Positions 17,305 through 26,302 of a stretch of DNA of 64,000 nucleotides are shown piece after piece (position 1 is the first letter of the stretch; each line of letters begins with the position of its first letter). A program made the position numbers and the translations under genes. The stretch comes from Oceanobacillus sp. J11TS1 (GTDB taxonomy: Bacteria; Bacillota; Bacilli; Bacillales; Amphibacillaceae): NCBI RefSeq assembly GCF_018333215.1, contig NZ_BORO01000005.1, positions 123,760 through 187,759 on the forward strand, given 5' to 3'. The notes below the pieces were generated by a model, which saw nothing but the letters and a program-made list of their open reading frames with translations, had not been told where the DNA came from and ran no database searches.

Positions 17305-18099
17305 TTAAAATACACTACGAACCAGCCCTCCATCTATTTTCAAAGCAGAACCATTAATCGCAGAAGAAAGTGGACTGCTTAAAAAAGTAACCAGATTGGC
17401 TATCTCTTCCGGACGAATCAGTCTTTGAATAATAGAAGTGGATCGATTTTCTTGTATAAAGCGTTCTTCCATCTCTTCAATTGTCAAATCCTTATCGGCA
17501 TAGAGAGTACGAAGCATGGTTTCTACCCCTTCCGTAAAAGTAGAGCCCGGTGTAACTGTATTGACAGTAACTTGCGAACCTTTGGTCAGCTCAGCCAAGC
17601 TTCGGGATAGGGAAAGCTGCATCGTTTTAACGGCACTATAATGGGGCATTTCGGCAGCGGGGACTAAAGAAGCCTCACTTCCAATAAAAATAACTCTGCC
17701 TTCATTGCGTTCAATCATTTGCTTTAAGTACCAGCGTGTTAAACGGACACCGCTCATCATATTCACTTCAAATTGTTTGTACCAATCTTCATCGGTTGTA
17801 TCAAAATAATCGACCGGCTCAAAAACCCCTAAATTATTGACTAGTATATCTACATGCGGATATTTTTCTATCACTTGTTCACAGCCTTGTTTCGTACCTA
17901 AATCAGCAGTGATAAAATCTATCGAAACCGTTGAGGATTCCGATTGAATGACTTCCAGCGTTTGATTAATCTTTTCCTGATGACGTCCGTTAATAATGAC
18001 GTTAACTCCTTCTGCCGCTAAAGAAACAGCAATCGCCTTTCCGATTCCAGATGTTGAGCCGGTAATTAATGCTGTTTTTCCTTTCAGTTGTAAATGCAT
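17305..18099 (-). CDS. short-chain dehydrogenase/reductase
   Basis: A 264-residue classical SDR. It has the cofactor motif TGSTSGIG, NNLG, catalytic Ser in FIGSEAS, and YSAVK with catalytic Tyr and Lys. The C-terminus ends GSALKIDGGLVRSVF. The substrate is unknown. The frame extends 20 codons upstream, but ATG at 18099 follows AATGGAGGTTTTATC and gives the usual N-terminus MHLQLKGKTALI. It lies 72 bp after the DMT pair and may share its transcript. A decayed partial copy is at 15109-15367. Confidence 0.92.
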   Translation of the reverse strand: MHLQLKGKTALITGSTSGIGKAIAVSLAAEGVNVIINGRHQEKINQTLEVIQSESSTVSIDFITADLGTKQGCEQVIEKYPHVDILVNNLGVFEPVDYFDTTDEDWYKQFEVNMMSGVRLTRWYLKQMIERNEGRVIFIGSEASLVPAAEMPHYSAVKTMQLSLSRSLAELTKGSQVTVNTVTPGSTFTEGVETMLRTLYADKDLTIEEMEERFIQENRSTSIIQRLIRPEEIANLVTFLSSPLSSAINGSALKIDGGLVRSVF

Positions 18100-18171
18100 G
18101 ATAAAACCTCCATTTTGGTAGTTTTTTATTTCAGAAAATTTCAGATCCCCCCCTTTCATTTTTTTAGATAT

Positions 18172-18642
18172 TTAAGATACTTTTATCCTCTGTTCCCGCT
18201 CTTTGCTATTCGCCTGATAAATCAACCGAAGTGCAATAAGCATCAGGCCAAGTGCCAGCAAGCGTTTTAAGTCTAACGGAATCTGCATACCTCCAAACCA
18301 GCCAAAATGGTCAATCAGCATTCCCATAGACAGTTGGCCAATTATAGCGGATAGATTAGTTGCGATGATACCAATTTTAGGGACAGCAAGAATCGTTAAA
18401 AATAAATACCCTACGCCAAACCATACTGCAGCCAGCTGCCATTTCGGGGCTTCTAAAAATGATAAGAAGTTTCCAGTTCCAAAAAATAAAACAACAATAA
18501 ACAGCATCAGGCCACCTGTAATAAAAGTTAGAAAAGCACTTTCCAGTGTGCCTGCTTTACTGCTGAAAGCACCATTAACAGACGACTGTGCACTTAGCAG
18601 GACACCACCAATGAGTGAAGCAATTAAAATAAAAATAGACAT
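18172..18642 (-). CDS. DMT family transporter, YdcZ type (second of pair)
   Basis: A 156-residue membrane protein with about five helices, of the small YdcZ (DUF606) branch of the drug/metabolite transporter superfamily. The APKWQL motif and the inhibitor-like loop IIGQLSMGMLIDHFGWFG are shared with the neighbour. Such half-size proteins usually work as pairs. ATG at 18642 has TAGGAGGTTAAG. The upstream gene ends 10 bp before this start, so the two are co-translated. Substrate unknown. Confidence 0.88.
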   Translation of the reverse strand: MSIFILIASLIGGVLLSAQSSVNGAFSSKAGTLESAFLTFITGGLMLFIVVLFFGTGNFLSFLEAPKWQLAAVWFGVGYLFLTILAVPKIGIIATNLSAIIGQLSMGMLIDHFGWFGGMQIPLDLKRLLALGLMLIALRLIYQANSKEREQRIKVS

Positions 18643-18652
18643 TCTTAACCTC

Positions 18653-19081
18653 CTAGTAAATGAGAAATAATGAAGTAACCATAAGTATTGCTGCAATAAT
18701 TTTTTCCGGTCTCACTTTTATTCTTGGACTGCCCAGCCATCCTTTATGTTCGATGATCATGCTCATAACCAATTGACCGACTACAACACTGCTCATAGCC
18801 ATTCCTACGCCTATAAGCGGAATACCAATCACAAGAATAGTAAGATAAATAATTCCCAACAATCCTCCTGTCAGCTGCCATTTAGGAGCTTTTGCCGTAT
18901 AAGATAAGGAGCCTTTTCCCCAAAACAATAAAGCAACACCAAGAATAATCGTTCCAACAACAAAGTTATATAGACTGCTTTCTAATTTTCCAATAGATTC
19001 TCCCAGTACTGCATATATCGCTCCTTCCACACTTAATGTGACTCCCGCTAATAGTGCTAAAGCATAAAATAATACCTTCAA
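18653..19081 (-). CDS. DMT family transporter, YdcZ type (first of pair)
   Basis: A 142-residue membrane protein with about five helices, paralogous to the next gene (APKWQL and VVVGQLVMSMIIEHKGWLG). The start is taken as TTG at 19081, 9 nt from AGGAG; an earlier TTG at 19090 touches the AGGAG and is unlikely. Two copies of the ArsR-type operator lie between this gene and arsR, which indicates repression by that protein. Confidence 0.85.
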   Translation of the reverse strand: MKVLFYALALLAGVTLSVEGAIYAVLGESIGKLESSLYNFVVGTIILGVALLFWGKGSLSYTAKAPKWQLTGGLLGIIYLTILVIGIPLIGVGMAMSSVVVGQLVMSMIIEHKGWLGSPRIKVRPEKIIAAILMVTSLFLIY

Positions 19082-19112
19082 AAAGATCAACTCCTATAAA
19101 TACGATTTTAAA

Positions 19113-19130
19113 TTTCGAGAAATAACGAAA
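19113..19130. promoter_or_regulatory. ArsR-type operator, site 1
   Basis: TTTCG, 8 bp, CGAAA. It is identical over 17 bp to site 2 and shares the TTCG-N8-CGAA pattern with site 3. It lies 32 bp before the first DMT gene. Confidence 0.75.
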
Positions 19131-19185
19131 TGATAGATAAAAAAATAAGATGTTTCATCATCACCCATGGAATAGAATTTATAAA

Positions 19186-19202
19186 TTTCGAGAAATAACG
19201 AA
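19186..19202. promoter_or_regulatory. ArsR-type operator, site 2
   Basis: Same sequence as site 1, 73 bp away. The bases around both sites (including GATAAAAAAA on the right) are also alike, so the operator region itself appears tandemly duplicated. Confidence 0.75.
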
Positions 19203-19211
19203 TTATTTCAG

Positions 19212-19238
19212 ATAAAAAAAGATCTACAGATCCTTTTT
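19212..19238 (-). terminator. terminator overlapping the arsR stop codon
   Basis: On the minus strand GGATC / GATC with a 4-nt loop and seven T. The stem includes the stop codon of arsR. Confidence 0.65.
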
Positions 19239-19541
19239 TATAATAGAGACAATTTCCTCTATCTTTTCTTCATTTCGGCGATAGTACGTCCATTGCCCAT
19301 GGCGTTCAGATTCCAAAAGACCTGCCTGCTGCATCATCTTTAAGTAATGCGACACAGTGGATGGTGACATTTGTGCTTTCTCTTGGATGTCACCCACACA
19401 GACGCCTCCCTTTTCACTGATATTTTTGGAAAGGTGTGCAGTCGGCTTTTCAAAATGGTTCATTGGATCTTTTAACCATTGCAACATATCCAGTCTTTTT
19501 TCATTTCCTAACACTTTAAAAATCTCACTTAAATTTGTCAT
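19224..19541 (-). CDS. ArsR family transcriptional regulator
   Basis: A 105-residue winged-helix repressor with FKVLGNEKRLDMLQWL at the N-terminus and the recognition helix SPSTVSHYLKMMQQAGLLESER. Two features recall ArsR proteins that sense small molecules or redox rather than arsenite: one cysteine in GGVCVGD and no CxC metal motif. The promoter (TTGACA, 17 bp, TAGAAT) places the transcript start on or beside the ATG, and no Shine-Dalgarno is visible, so it looks leaderless. The operator fills the promoter spacer, giving autorepression. Confidence 0.9.
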   Translation of the reverse strand: MTNLSEIFKVLGNEKRLDMLQWLKDPMNHFEKPTAHLSKNISEKGGVCVGDIQEKAQMSPSTVSHYLKMMQQAGLLESERHGQWTYYRRNEEKIEEIVSIIKKDL

Positions 19542-19547
19542 GAATTT

Positions 19548-19576
19548 ATTCTATTCGAATTTTCTCGAAATGTCAA
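19548..19576 (-). promoter_or_regulatory. arsR promoter with embedded operator (site 3)
   Basis: On the minus strand TTGACA (19571-19576), 17-bp spacer, TAGAAT (19548-19553). The spacer contains the operator at 19554-19569: TTCG, 8 bp, CGAA. Confidence 0.8.
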
Positions 19577-19763
19577 ATGGATTAAATAATATGAATAATA
19601 AATAATCCCGAAATACCTTATCTAGAAAAGTTTTTATTGCTTCCATACGTTATTAGATAATGGGTCATCCTCCATGGAACATCTAAAATCCTAAATGCAA
19701 ATGAATAGCTGGGTTTAGTAAATGAAATACTTTATTTTAATAAGGATAGTCTTATTCGCTCAC

Positions 19764-19960
19764 TCATTGAATTTTAACGGAAGAAGCTTTCCCTCGTATA
19801 ACTGGCAAGAGCGATATCAGACCAAGAATACCCATTATTGCTCCAAACCCATAATGGTGAAGTAAGCCCGAAGCCGCTATCAATTGTTAAACCACCTACG
19901 GATGAACCAATCATGAGTCCAAGATTAATCAACGAGTTATTTACTGTGACAACAAACGAT
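19764..19960 (-). pseudogene. C-terminal remnant of an MFS transporter
   Basis: Translation gives VTVNNSLINLGLMIGSSVGG in one frame, then after a frameshift FGAIMGILGLISLLPVIRG and a stop. This is the end of helix 11 through helix 12 of a DHA1-type MFS protein, similar to the same region of the MFS gene at 24.8-26.0 kb (NTSLMNVGMMFGSALGG). The rest of the gene is missing. Confidence 0.8.
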
Positions 19961-19970
19961 TAGCACTTGA

Positions 19971-20005
19971 AATAATCACACCTCATGTATATAGGTGTGA
20001 TTATT
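19971..20005. repeat. strong hairpin next to the MFS remnant
   Basis: AATAATCACACCT and AGGTGTGATTATT are perfect 13-bp arms around 9 bp, flanked by CACT/AGTG. No T tract. The stretch 20006-20184 has no gene. Confidence 0.6.
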
Positions 20006-20184
20006 AGTGAAGCGTATTTAAGCAGACTTTTAAAATGAGAAGAAAAAATATGCTGATTCCCTCCAGATAAAAAAAGTCGATTAATCGGTATTCATCACTA
20101 GTACGTTGAATTTTTTTAATGTACCTTCTCCAATACATGTATAGTACTGGTAACTAATACTCTTTTTATAGGCTTCCTTATTAT

Positions 20185-22038
20185 TCACTCTGTTACTAAT
20201 TTTTTCAAATATGCCTTGCGGATAATTAAAAAACTTAGAACAAACAGTAATAAAAATATCCCTGTACCTATTGCCGTCATGTGAAAGAAAACAGGTGATA
20301 ATGCATCACGAATACTGAATAAAACAACAAATAATAAAATCACAGCAAAGGAAAAAGGAACAAAAATTAGTAACGCCAATTCTCTCGTTACAACCGAACG
20401 GATCTCTTTGATAGAAAGTCCAATTTTACGAATACCCGTATATTTTTCCTTTTCTCCCTCTAAAGAGGTTTGCAAGTAAAAATAGAGAATACTCATAGCG
20501 GCGCTTAGAAAAATAAGGCTAAGCATAAAGCCAATAAAGAACATAATACTCTTTATAAACACTTCCGTATCATATAAGGAAATTTTAGATGTCACTAATC
20601 GTTCATCCGGTTCTGTTGTCACTTGTGCTTCTACCGTATCCGCAACATCTAATTGTTCTGTCCACCCATCTACCTCATAGGCAAACACATCATATTCTGG
20701 ATAGTCGATTGTGTCATAGATATCATCTGGAACAATGTAATATACTTCTTGTAAGCCTGTAGAAAGAATCAGGTTTTCTTCCAACCCTGTATATTGCAGC
20801 CTCTCATCCAAATAATCATTAATCGCTTCAGAGCTTGGAGGTGTTCCTTCATTCCCGGCCACCACATAATATTCTTTATCCTTTAATATCATTGTTTGCT
20901 GTGTACCAAGGGCATTAAAATTGCTATTCGACATAAAGCCGATTCTACGTTCTTCATCTGTTTTAAAAGCAGAATAATAAGATTTATAACCCTCTGTTTC
21001 CTGATTAAGTGTTGTCTCCATAAAATCAATATCTTTCTGTTCTTGTTCAACAGGATTATCTGGAAGAGAAATATACTGAAAACTATATGGATACACTGCT
21101 TCTGTATCTTCTTCCACGTTGTAATAGGAACTGTATAAAACACTTGTACAAACAAAAACAGCTAGCAGCAGGATACTAAGCAAATAAATAATATGTGCGT
21201 GCGAATTGCCTTTTGCTTGTAAATTCGATACAAACAGCAAATTCGTTTTCTTATAATAAGAGGAGCTTTTTTGCAGTCTGCGGGTAGCAAACAGAATCCC
21301 TTGGGTTAATACAAAGTAAATCGTAAATAACAAACTGATAAATACGATGATATAATAAAAAATAGCTAAACTCTCAACAATACCTGGACTCACTTTGAAC
21401 AGCAGTAATAAAATGGCGGTTACCAAAATGGATAAAATTAATTTCCATGGTGCAGGCTGAATGATTTTTTCCTGTGTGACATCAGCTTTTAATAATTGTA
21501 TGGCTTCCCCCTTCTTAATAAACCGTGTGGTAAATCTGGAAACAATAAGAAATAAAATGCTGAATAAAATCAATGTCATTACAATAGCCTGTATGGGGAT
21601 GTACATTCCAAAGCTATCAGCTTGTAAGATATTTTTAACCACCATTAAAAATAATGGAGATATGATTAGTCCGATAACGATTGCGGTAATAATTGCTGTT
21701 ATTGCAATCAGCATATTTTCCCGGAATACCATCTTTTGCAATTGTTTCATGGAAGCTCCCGAAATCATAAAGATTCCAAGACTTTTCGTTTTTTTCTTTA
21801 GAAAAGCAAGCATGGAATAGATAATAAATACAAAAGAAAAAATATAGACAATAAAACTACAAAAAATCATTGTTATTCCCAATGTACTATCTGGATTAAT
21901 CGTATCCATCATTGGATGAAAAGCTGTAATCAAAAACAAGAAAAAGACTAAAATGGAAAAAACACTGCTTAAAAAATAAGAAATATATGTCCATTTATCA
22001 CGCATAATATTTTGAAAGACAATATGATTAAAGCTCAT
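20185..22038 (-). CDS. bceB: BceB-type ABC transporter permease
   Basis: A 617-residue permease of the peptide-antibiotic detoxification family. It has ten predicted transmembrane helices in the FtsX-like arrangement, with a large extracellular domain of about 200 residues (about 310-510) between helices 7 and 8, the part that binds the antimicrobial peptide-lipid complex. ATG at 22038 follows TAGGTGGTGG and overlaps the end of the ATPase gene by 11 bp. With the ATPase and the upstream kinase/regulator it makes a complete Bce module. Confidence 0.92.
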   Translation of the reverse strand: MSFNHIVFQNIMRDKWTYISYFLSSVFSILVFFLFLITAFHPMMDTINPDSTLGITMIFCSFIVYIFSFVFIIYSMLAFLKKKTKSLGIFMISGASMKQLQKMVFRENMLIAITAIITAIVIGLIISPLFLMVVKNILQADSFGMYIPIQAIVMTLILFSILFLIVSRFTTRFIKKGEAIQLLKADVTQEKIIQPAPWKLILSILVTAILLLLFKVSPGIVESLAIFYYIIVFISLLFTIYFVLTQGILFATRRLQKSSSYYKKTNLLFVSNLQAKGNSHAHIIYLLSILLLAVFVCTSVLYSSYYNVEEDTEAVYPYSFQYISLPDNPVEQEQKDIDFMETTLNQETEGYKSYYSAFKTDEERRIGFMSNSNFNALGTQQTMILKDKEYYVVAGNEGTPPSSEAINDYLDERLQYTGLEENLILSTGLQEVYYIVPDDIYDTIDYPEYDVFAYEVDGWTEQLDVADTVEAQVTTEPDERLVTSKISLYDTEVFIKSIMFFIGFMLSLIFLSAAMSILYFYLQTSLEGEKEKYTGIRKIGLSIKEIRSVVTRELALLIFVPFSFAVILLFVVLFSIRDALSPVFFHMTAIGTGIFLLLFVLSFLIIRKAYLKKLVTE

Positions 22039-22792
22039 GCTGTTGTCCACCACCTAGAAATGTCAGTGTATCCATGATTTCTTGATAGAATTGTTTCTTG
22101 TTTTCACTGCGGTGTATTTCATTATATAGAAGTCCATCTTGCATGAAAATGACACGTTCAGCAAAACTAGCGACATAGGGATCGTGTGTTACCATTAACA
22201 AAGATGTTTGAAAGGTATCATGAATCGATTGGAATAACGTCATGACGCTATTTACAGCTTTGGAGTCCAAATTCCCAGTTGGCTCATCCGCTAATAATAG
22301 GCTTGGCTGATGAATAACAGCCCGTGCAATAGCAGCACGCTGTTTTTGTCCGCCTGAAATTTCAAATGTGCGCTTTTTCATGATTTCTTTAATTCCTAAA
22401 AAATCTACAACCCCTGCTAAACGCGTTGCCATCTCTTTTGAACTTACCATATCCAGTGTCAATGGCAATAAAATATTCTCCTCTACGGTTAAGGTGTGAA
22501 CCAAGTTGAAATCCTGGAAGACAAATCCCAATTCATTACGGCGGAATTTAGCAAGTTCATCATCACTTAACTCATATGGATTCTTCTTATTAATGGTAAT
22601 AGAACCATTTGTCGGACGATCAATCGTCGAAATACAATTTAAAAATGTTGTTTTCCCGCTTCCAGATGGGCCCATTACAGCAACAAATTCATTACGATTT
22701 AATTGAAAATCAATTCCTTTTAACGCTTTATAATTCACTTCACCTGTATAGTCTTTGTGAAGCTGTTTTATATCTAATATCACTTCTGGCAT
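22028..22792 (-). CDS. bceA: BceA-type ABC transporter ATPase
   Basis: A 254-residue nucleotide-binding subunit. Walker A is GPSGSGKTTFLN, the signature is ISGGQKQRAAIARA, Walker B is LLLADEPTGNLDS, and the switch His is in VTHDP. ATG at 22792 is 9 nt from AGGAG; GTG at 22798 is too close. It overlaps bceB. It powers removal of bacitracin-like or lantibiotic peptides and also passes flux information to the histidine kinase. Confidence 0.95.
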   Translation of the reverse strand: MPEVILDIKQLHKDYTGEVNYKALKGIDFQLNRNEFVAVMGPSGSGKTTFLNCISTIDRPTNGSITINKKNPYELSDDELAKFRRNELGFVFQDFNLVHTLTVEENILLPLTLDMVSSKEMATRLAGVVDFLGIKEIMKKRTFEISGGQKQRAAIARAVIHQPSLLLADEPTGNLDSKAVNSVMTLFQSIHDTFQTSLLMVTHDPYVASFAERVIFMQDGLLYNEIHRSENKKQFYQEIMDTLTFLGGGQQHEL

Positions 22793-22824
22793 AGACACTC
22801 ACTCCTGTTTCTATTGTTAGCTTT

Positions 22825-22888
22825 AGTATACGGAAGTCTGCCATTACTTAACATTTGAAAACATGACAGCAAAGTGACAAAATTGACA
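22825..22888 (-). promoter_or_regulatory. probable BceR-activated promoter of bceAB
   Basis: On the minus strand three TGTCA repeats (22884-22888, 22875-22879, 22864-22868) lie about 40-60 bp upstream of TATACT (22825-22830). There is no good -35, which fits activation by a response regulator. The site lies between the kinase gene and bceA. Confidence 0.55.
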
Positions 22889-22905
22889 CATTCAAAACGA
22901 CTGCC

Positions 22906-23901
22906 TTATTTGGCAGCCGTGCCAATACTTTCTGATAAGTAAATAGTGAAAATAGTTTCTTGCTGGTGAGATGTTAAATCAAAAGAATGATTTAGCGTGT
23001 TCAAAATCTTTTTTACCAAATATAAGCCAATTCCTGTTGCTTCTCTTCTTTTTCTTCCTTTTGTTCCAGTATAAAATAAATCGAATACGCGATTGATGTC
23101 ACTTTTAGGGATTGTTTCTCCCTTATTTTTAATTGATAACTGACCAGTTTGATAATGAACATAAACTGTTGATTGTTGTTCACCATATTTAATCGCATTA
23201 CTCAACAGCTGATAAATAACAACTTTCATCCATTTCTGGTCTGAATAAAGAATAATATCAGCTGGTATCACAACCTTTGGAAATATTTCTTCTTCAATAA
23301 AGTAATCTTTTAAATCATTAATAACCTCTTGTACGATTTTCTTGAGGGGCATCGCTTCAATTTTTAGATCAGATAATAATTTAGTAGAGCGGCTATAAGA
23401 TAATAACTGATTTAATGAGAAGTTAAGTTTATCACATTCCGTTTTGACTTTCTGCCACGCTTCAAATGAATGGGCGTTATTCATTTGATTGGATTGAACG
23501 AGCAGCTGCATCACTGAAACAGGGGTTTTCATCTGATGTACTGCATGGGAAATGAGCAATTGCTGTTCTTGTAAATAATCTTGATGTTTCTCTTCTTTTT
23601 CTAAGAACAAGGAAGAAACGACTTTTAATTGGTCAGCATATGCTTTTTCTATTGGAGAACTAGGCTGATAGATAAGAAAATTATCTCTATCTAAGTTTGT
23701 TTCTTTCAAACGCGTATACATTTTTTTACGACGAAAATAACGAATTACAAGGAAAATCAATAATAAAAGAATAGCTAAAAAACTAAAATAACCATAATGA
23801 TTTTCAAAACCATCTAATTGATTAATAATAAAAGGCAGGCTAATAAAAGTAATAAGATACAATATAATAAAACTGAAATGGTCCTTTAAGAACAACTTCA
23901 T
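22906..23901 (-). CDS. bceS: BceS-type intramembrane-sensing histidine kinase
   Basis: A 331-residue sensor kinase. Two transmembrane helices (about 10-28 and 38-56) are joined by a very short external loop, typical of kinases that sense through their partner transporter. The phosphoacceptor is His122 in HAVHQMKTPVS, the N-box is YQLLSNAIKYG, and the G-box is ATGIGLYLVKKI. It overlaps the response-regulator gene by 4 bp and lies before bceAB. Confidence 0.93.
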   Translation of the reverse strand: MKLFLKDHFSFIILYLITFISLPFIINQLDGFENHYGYFSFLAILLLLIFLVIRYFRRKKMYTRLKETNLDRDNFLIYQPSSPIEKAYADQLKVVSSLFLEKEEKHQDYLQEQQLLISHAVHQMKTPVSVMQLLVQSNQMNNAHSFEAWQKVKTECDKLNFSLNQLLSYSRSTKLLSDLKIEAMPLKKIVQEVINDLKDYFIEEEIFPKVVIPADIILYSDQKWMKVVIYQLLSNAIKYGEQQSTVYVHYQTGQLSIKNKGETIPKSDINRVFDLFYTGTKGRKRREATGIGLYLVKKILNTLNHSFDLTSHQQETIFTIYLSESIGTAAK

Positions 23902-24590
23902 TTACTTTCCTCCATTAATTGATAGCCAATTCCCCGGATGGTCTTTACTTCTAATGAAGAATGAATGGATTTTAGCTTTTCCCGCAATCTTTTAATATTT
24001 ACTGTAAGCGTATTTTCTTCAACAAATCCTTCCTCATCCCAAATGGATGAAAGCAGCTGTTGTCTTGTTACTACGTGAGGGAAATTCTCAAAAAGCATGT
24101 GACAGAGCCGGAGTTCTTTTACCGTTAACATTTCCTCTTTTTCCATTGTAGATAAACGTACCATATCTAGATTTAAAGCCGTATTTCCTTTTCTTAAAAT
24201 TCGTGATTCTGGCTCTTTTGCATATTCTCCATAAATACGTCGAATCTGACCATTGATTTTTGCCAGCACAACATCTAGAAGAAAAGGTTTAATAATAAAA
24301 TCATCCGCGCCATTTTCAATACCGTATACCTGGTCTATTTCACTCATTCGGGCAGACAGTATCATAATAGGACAGGTAGATACCTGCCGTATTTTTCGTG
24401 ACCAATAATAGCCATCAAAAGCAGGGAGATTAATATCCAAGATAACTAAATGTGGTTCTATTTCTTGAAAAACATCAAGTACCTTTTCAAATTCTTCTAC
24501 AATATGGCACTCATATCCATATCTTTCAATATGACTTTTTAATGTGGTTGCTATTTCTATTTCATCTTCCACAATCAATATTTTATACAT
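23898..24590 (-). CDS. bceR: BceR-type OmpR-family response regulator
   Basis: A 230-residue regulator. The receiver domain (1-115) has Asp52 in VILDINLP and Lys in FIIKPF; the C-terminal winged helix has VTRQQLLSSIWDEEGFVEENTLTVNIKRLREKL. It is first in the four-gene bceRSAB cluster and overlaps bceS. It should activate bceAB through the repeats in the bceS-bceA gap. Confidence 0.95.
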   Translation of the reverse strand: MYKILIVEDEIEIATTLKSHIERYGYECHIVEEFEKVLDVFQEIEPHLVILDINLPAFDGYYWSRKIRQVSTCPIMILSARMSEIDQVYGIENGADDFIIKPFLLDVVLAKINGQIRRIYGEYAKEPESRILRKGNTALNLDMVRLSTMEKEEMLTVKELRLCHMLFENFPHVVTRQQLLSSIWDEEGFVEENTLTVNIKRLREKLKSIHSSLEVKTIRGIGYQLMEESK

Positions 24591-24832
24591 GAAATCACCC
24601 AGCTTTTTAAAATCATTAAGTGTTTACTGTTCATTTTATATCATCTTTTAATTGAACATACAAACATTACGAAAATACAAAGCAAAAATTGTACAAGCCG
24701 GCGTGATCATTAATACATAGATTGATAAACATACATCTCCATCCCATTTTAATGAAAAATAGCATGGGGATGCGGACAGAGTTTAAGGAAAAAACCAACT
24801 GAAAAAACAGCCGGATTTAGATATTAATTTTT
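24591..24832. other. intergenic region upstream of bceR
   Basis: No ORF. It holds a run CATGGGGATGCGG and an AT-rich part likely to contain the bceR promoter; I cannot fix the elements. Confidence 0.3.
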
Positions 24833-26013
24833 TTAACTAAATTCACGATGATCTCCCATATTTTTATTTAAATAAAGCGAACGTCTAATAAAAATAAGTG
24901 CAACTATGACAAACAATCCGGCAATCCAGCTTAAGTTACAATATCCATATACTGAATAATGATTCCTCCTAAAGCAGAGCCAAACATCATTCCCACATTC
25001 ATTAATGAGGTATTGAAGCTGAGTACTGTTTCAGATGAGTGCGGCTTGAGTGAAACTAAATAAAATTGGTTTGCCGGTGTTGTCGTCCAAGTTGCTATTC
25101 CCCAAATTGCCAAGGTGATAAATACACCTATCGTTGAATATTGTGTAAGGGCAAGTGCAAATAAAGCAGCAATATGGATACATAAACTAAGCGATATAGT
25201 TCGATTTGGTCTCCACTTGTCTACCGCATATCCTCCAAAACGTGAGCCAATAAAAGCAAAAGTGCCTAAAACAAATAAGGCGATACTTGTCATTCTTATA
25301 GAAAAACCAGCTGTATTACTTAATAATGGAGTAATGTAAGCAAACACCATGGTATATCCTAAAATCCAAAAAATTGTGGTCATTAATCCGGTAAGAACCC
25401 GCTTGTCTTTAATAATGTGCAACTGCTGCTTAAATGGCAGTGGCTGGTTTCCTTCTATAGCTGGCAACAGTTTGTAAAGTCCTGCTAATAGAAGAACTGT
25501 ACCAAGTGCAATGATAAGGAAAACGTAACGCCAATTAACATATCCGGCTAAAAATGTTCCTATTGGCACGCCAAGTACCAAGGGAATCGTAAAACCAGTA
25601 AGAACCGTTGCCATGGTATTGCCCTTTCTTTCAGGAGCCGCAATTTGAGCCGCATAATTGGTCGCTACGACAATAAATAGTCCTCCACTCATTGCCTGAA
25701 TGACTCTGGCTAACATAAGGACGATAAAATTATAGCTGAAAAACGCAACCAGATTTCCTGAAATAACCGTAAAGATGGAATATAAAAGTACTTTTTTACG
25801 GTCAAATTTAGACGTTAACATGACCAATAACAAGGCTCCAATGGCGTAAGATAGAGAATAAATTGTAATTAACTGACCGGCTGTTGATATAGAAACGCCC
25901 AAATCAAAAGTAATCAGTTCTAATATTCCAGAAACAACAAACTCTCCTGTTCCTGTTACAAAAGCCCCCAGAGCTAAAAGTATAATCGTAAATTGATTCT
26001 TCTTGTTTTTCAT
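24833..26013 (-). pseudogene. MFS transporter (AraJ/Cmr-like, DHA1) with a C-terminal frameshift
   Basis: The first 360 codons (24931-26013) encode eleven helices of a DHA1-type exporter: GTGEFVVSGILELI in helix 1, FDRKKV in the loop after helix 2, and NTSLMNVGMMFGSALGG in helix 11. The frame stops early at 24931. Shifting frame near 24945 continues with CNLSWIAGLFVIVALIFIRRSL, which is helix 12, to a stop at 24833. So the gene looks complete except for a one-base shift, either a real mutation or a sequence error. A LysR gene is divergent at 26303. Confidence 0.82.
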
Positions 26014-26059
26014 TTTGTATGCTTCCCCCTTATTTGAACATTGTTTTTTTCGCAGTGTA

Positions 26060-26166
26060 ACTGGCTGGGACTTCGATTACTCACCCCACCGAAGAGCTTT
26101 TGTAAGACTCCCATATCAAGAATAGAAAAAGATCCAAAATTCTAAGTGGGAGATCAAACAGCCAGT
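26060..26166. repeat. large inverted-repeat element between MFS and lysR
   Basis: ACTGGCTG (26060-26067) pairs with CAGCCAGT (26159-26166), and inside it CTCCCA (26108-26113) pairs with TGGGAG (26147-26152). The 107-bp element has no ORF. It could be a miniature inverted-repeat element or a structured RNA. Confidence 0.5.
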
Positions 26167-26190
26167 AACGGCCCGATTGGTTCAACTAAC

Positions 26191-26224
26191 AATCAGTGGA
26201 AAATCAAAGAAAATCCCACTGATT
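26191..26224. promoter_or_regulatory. hairpin upstream of lysR
   Basis: AATCAGTGG / CCACTGATT around a 16-bp A-rich loop, about 80 bp before the lysR start. It may be an operator or leader structure. Confidence 0.5.
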
Positions 26225-26302
26225 AAAGTTTCACTTTATTGTAAGTCCCGTGGTAACATAAGTAAAACTCGATTTTTTAATGAGGGGGATGAGTAAAAAC
26301 TC

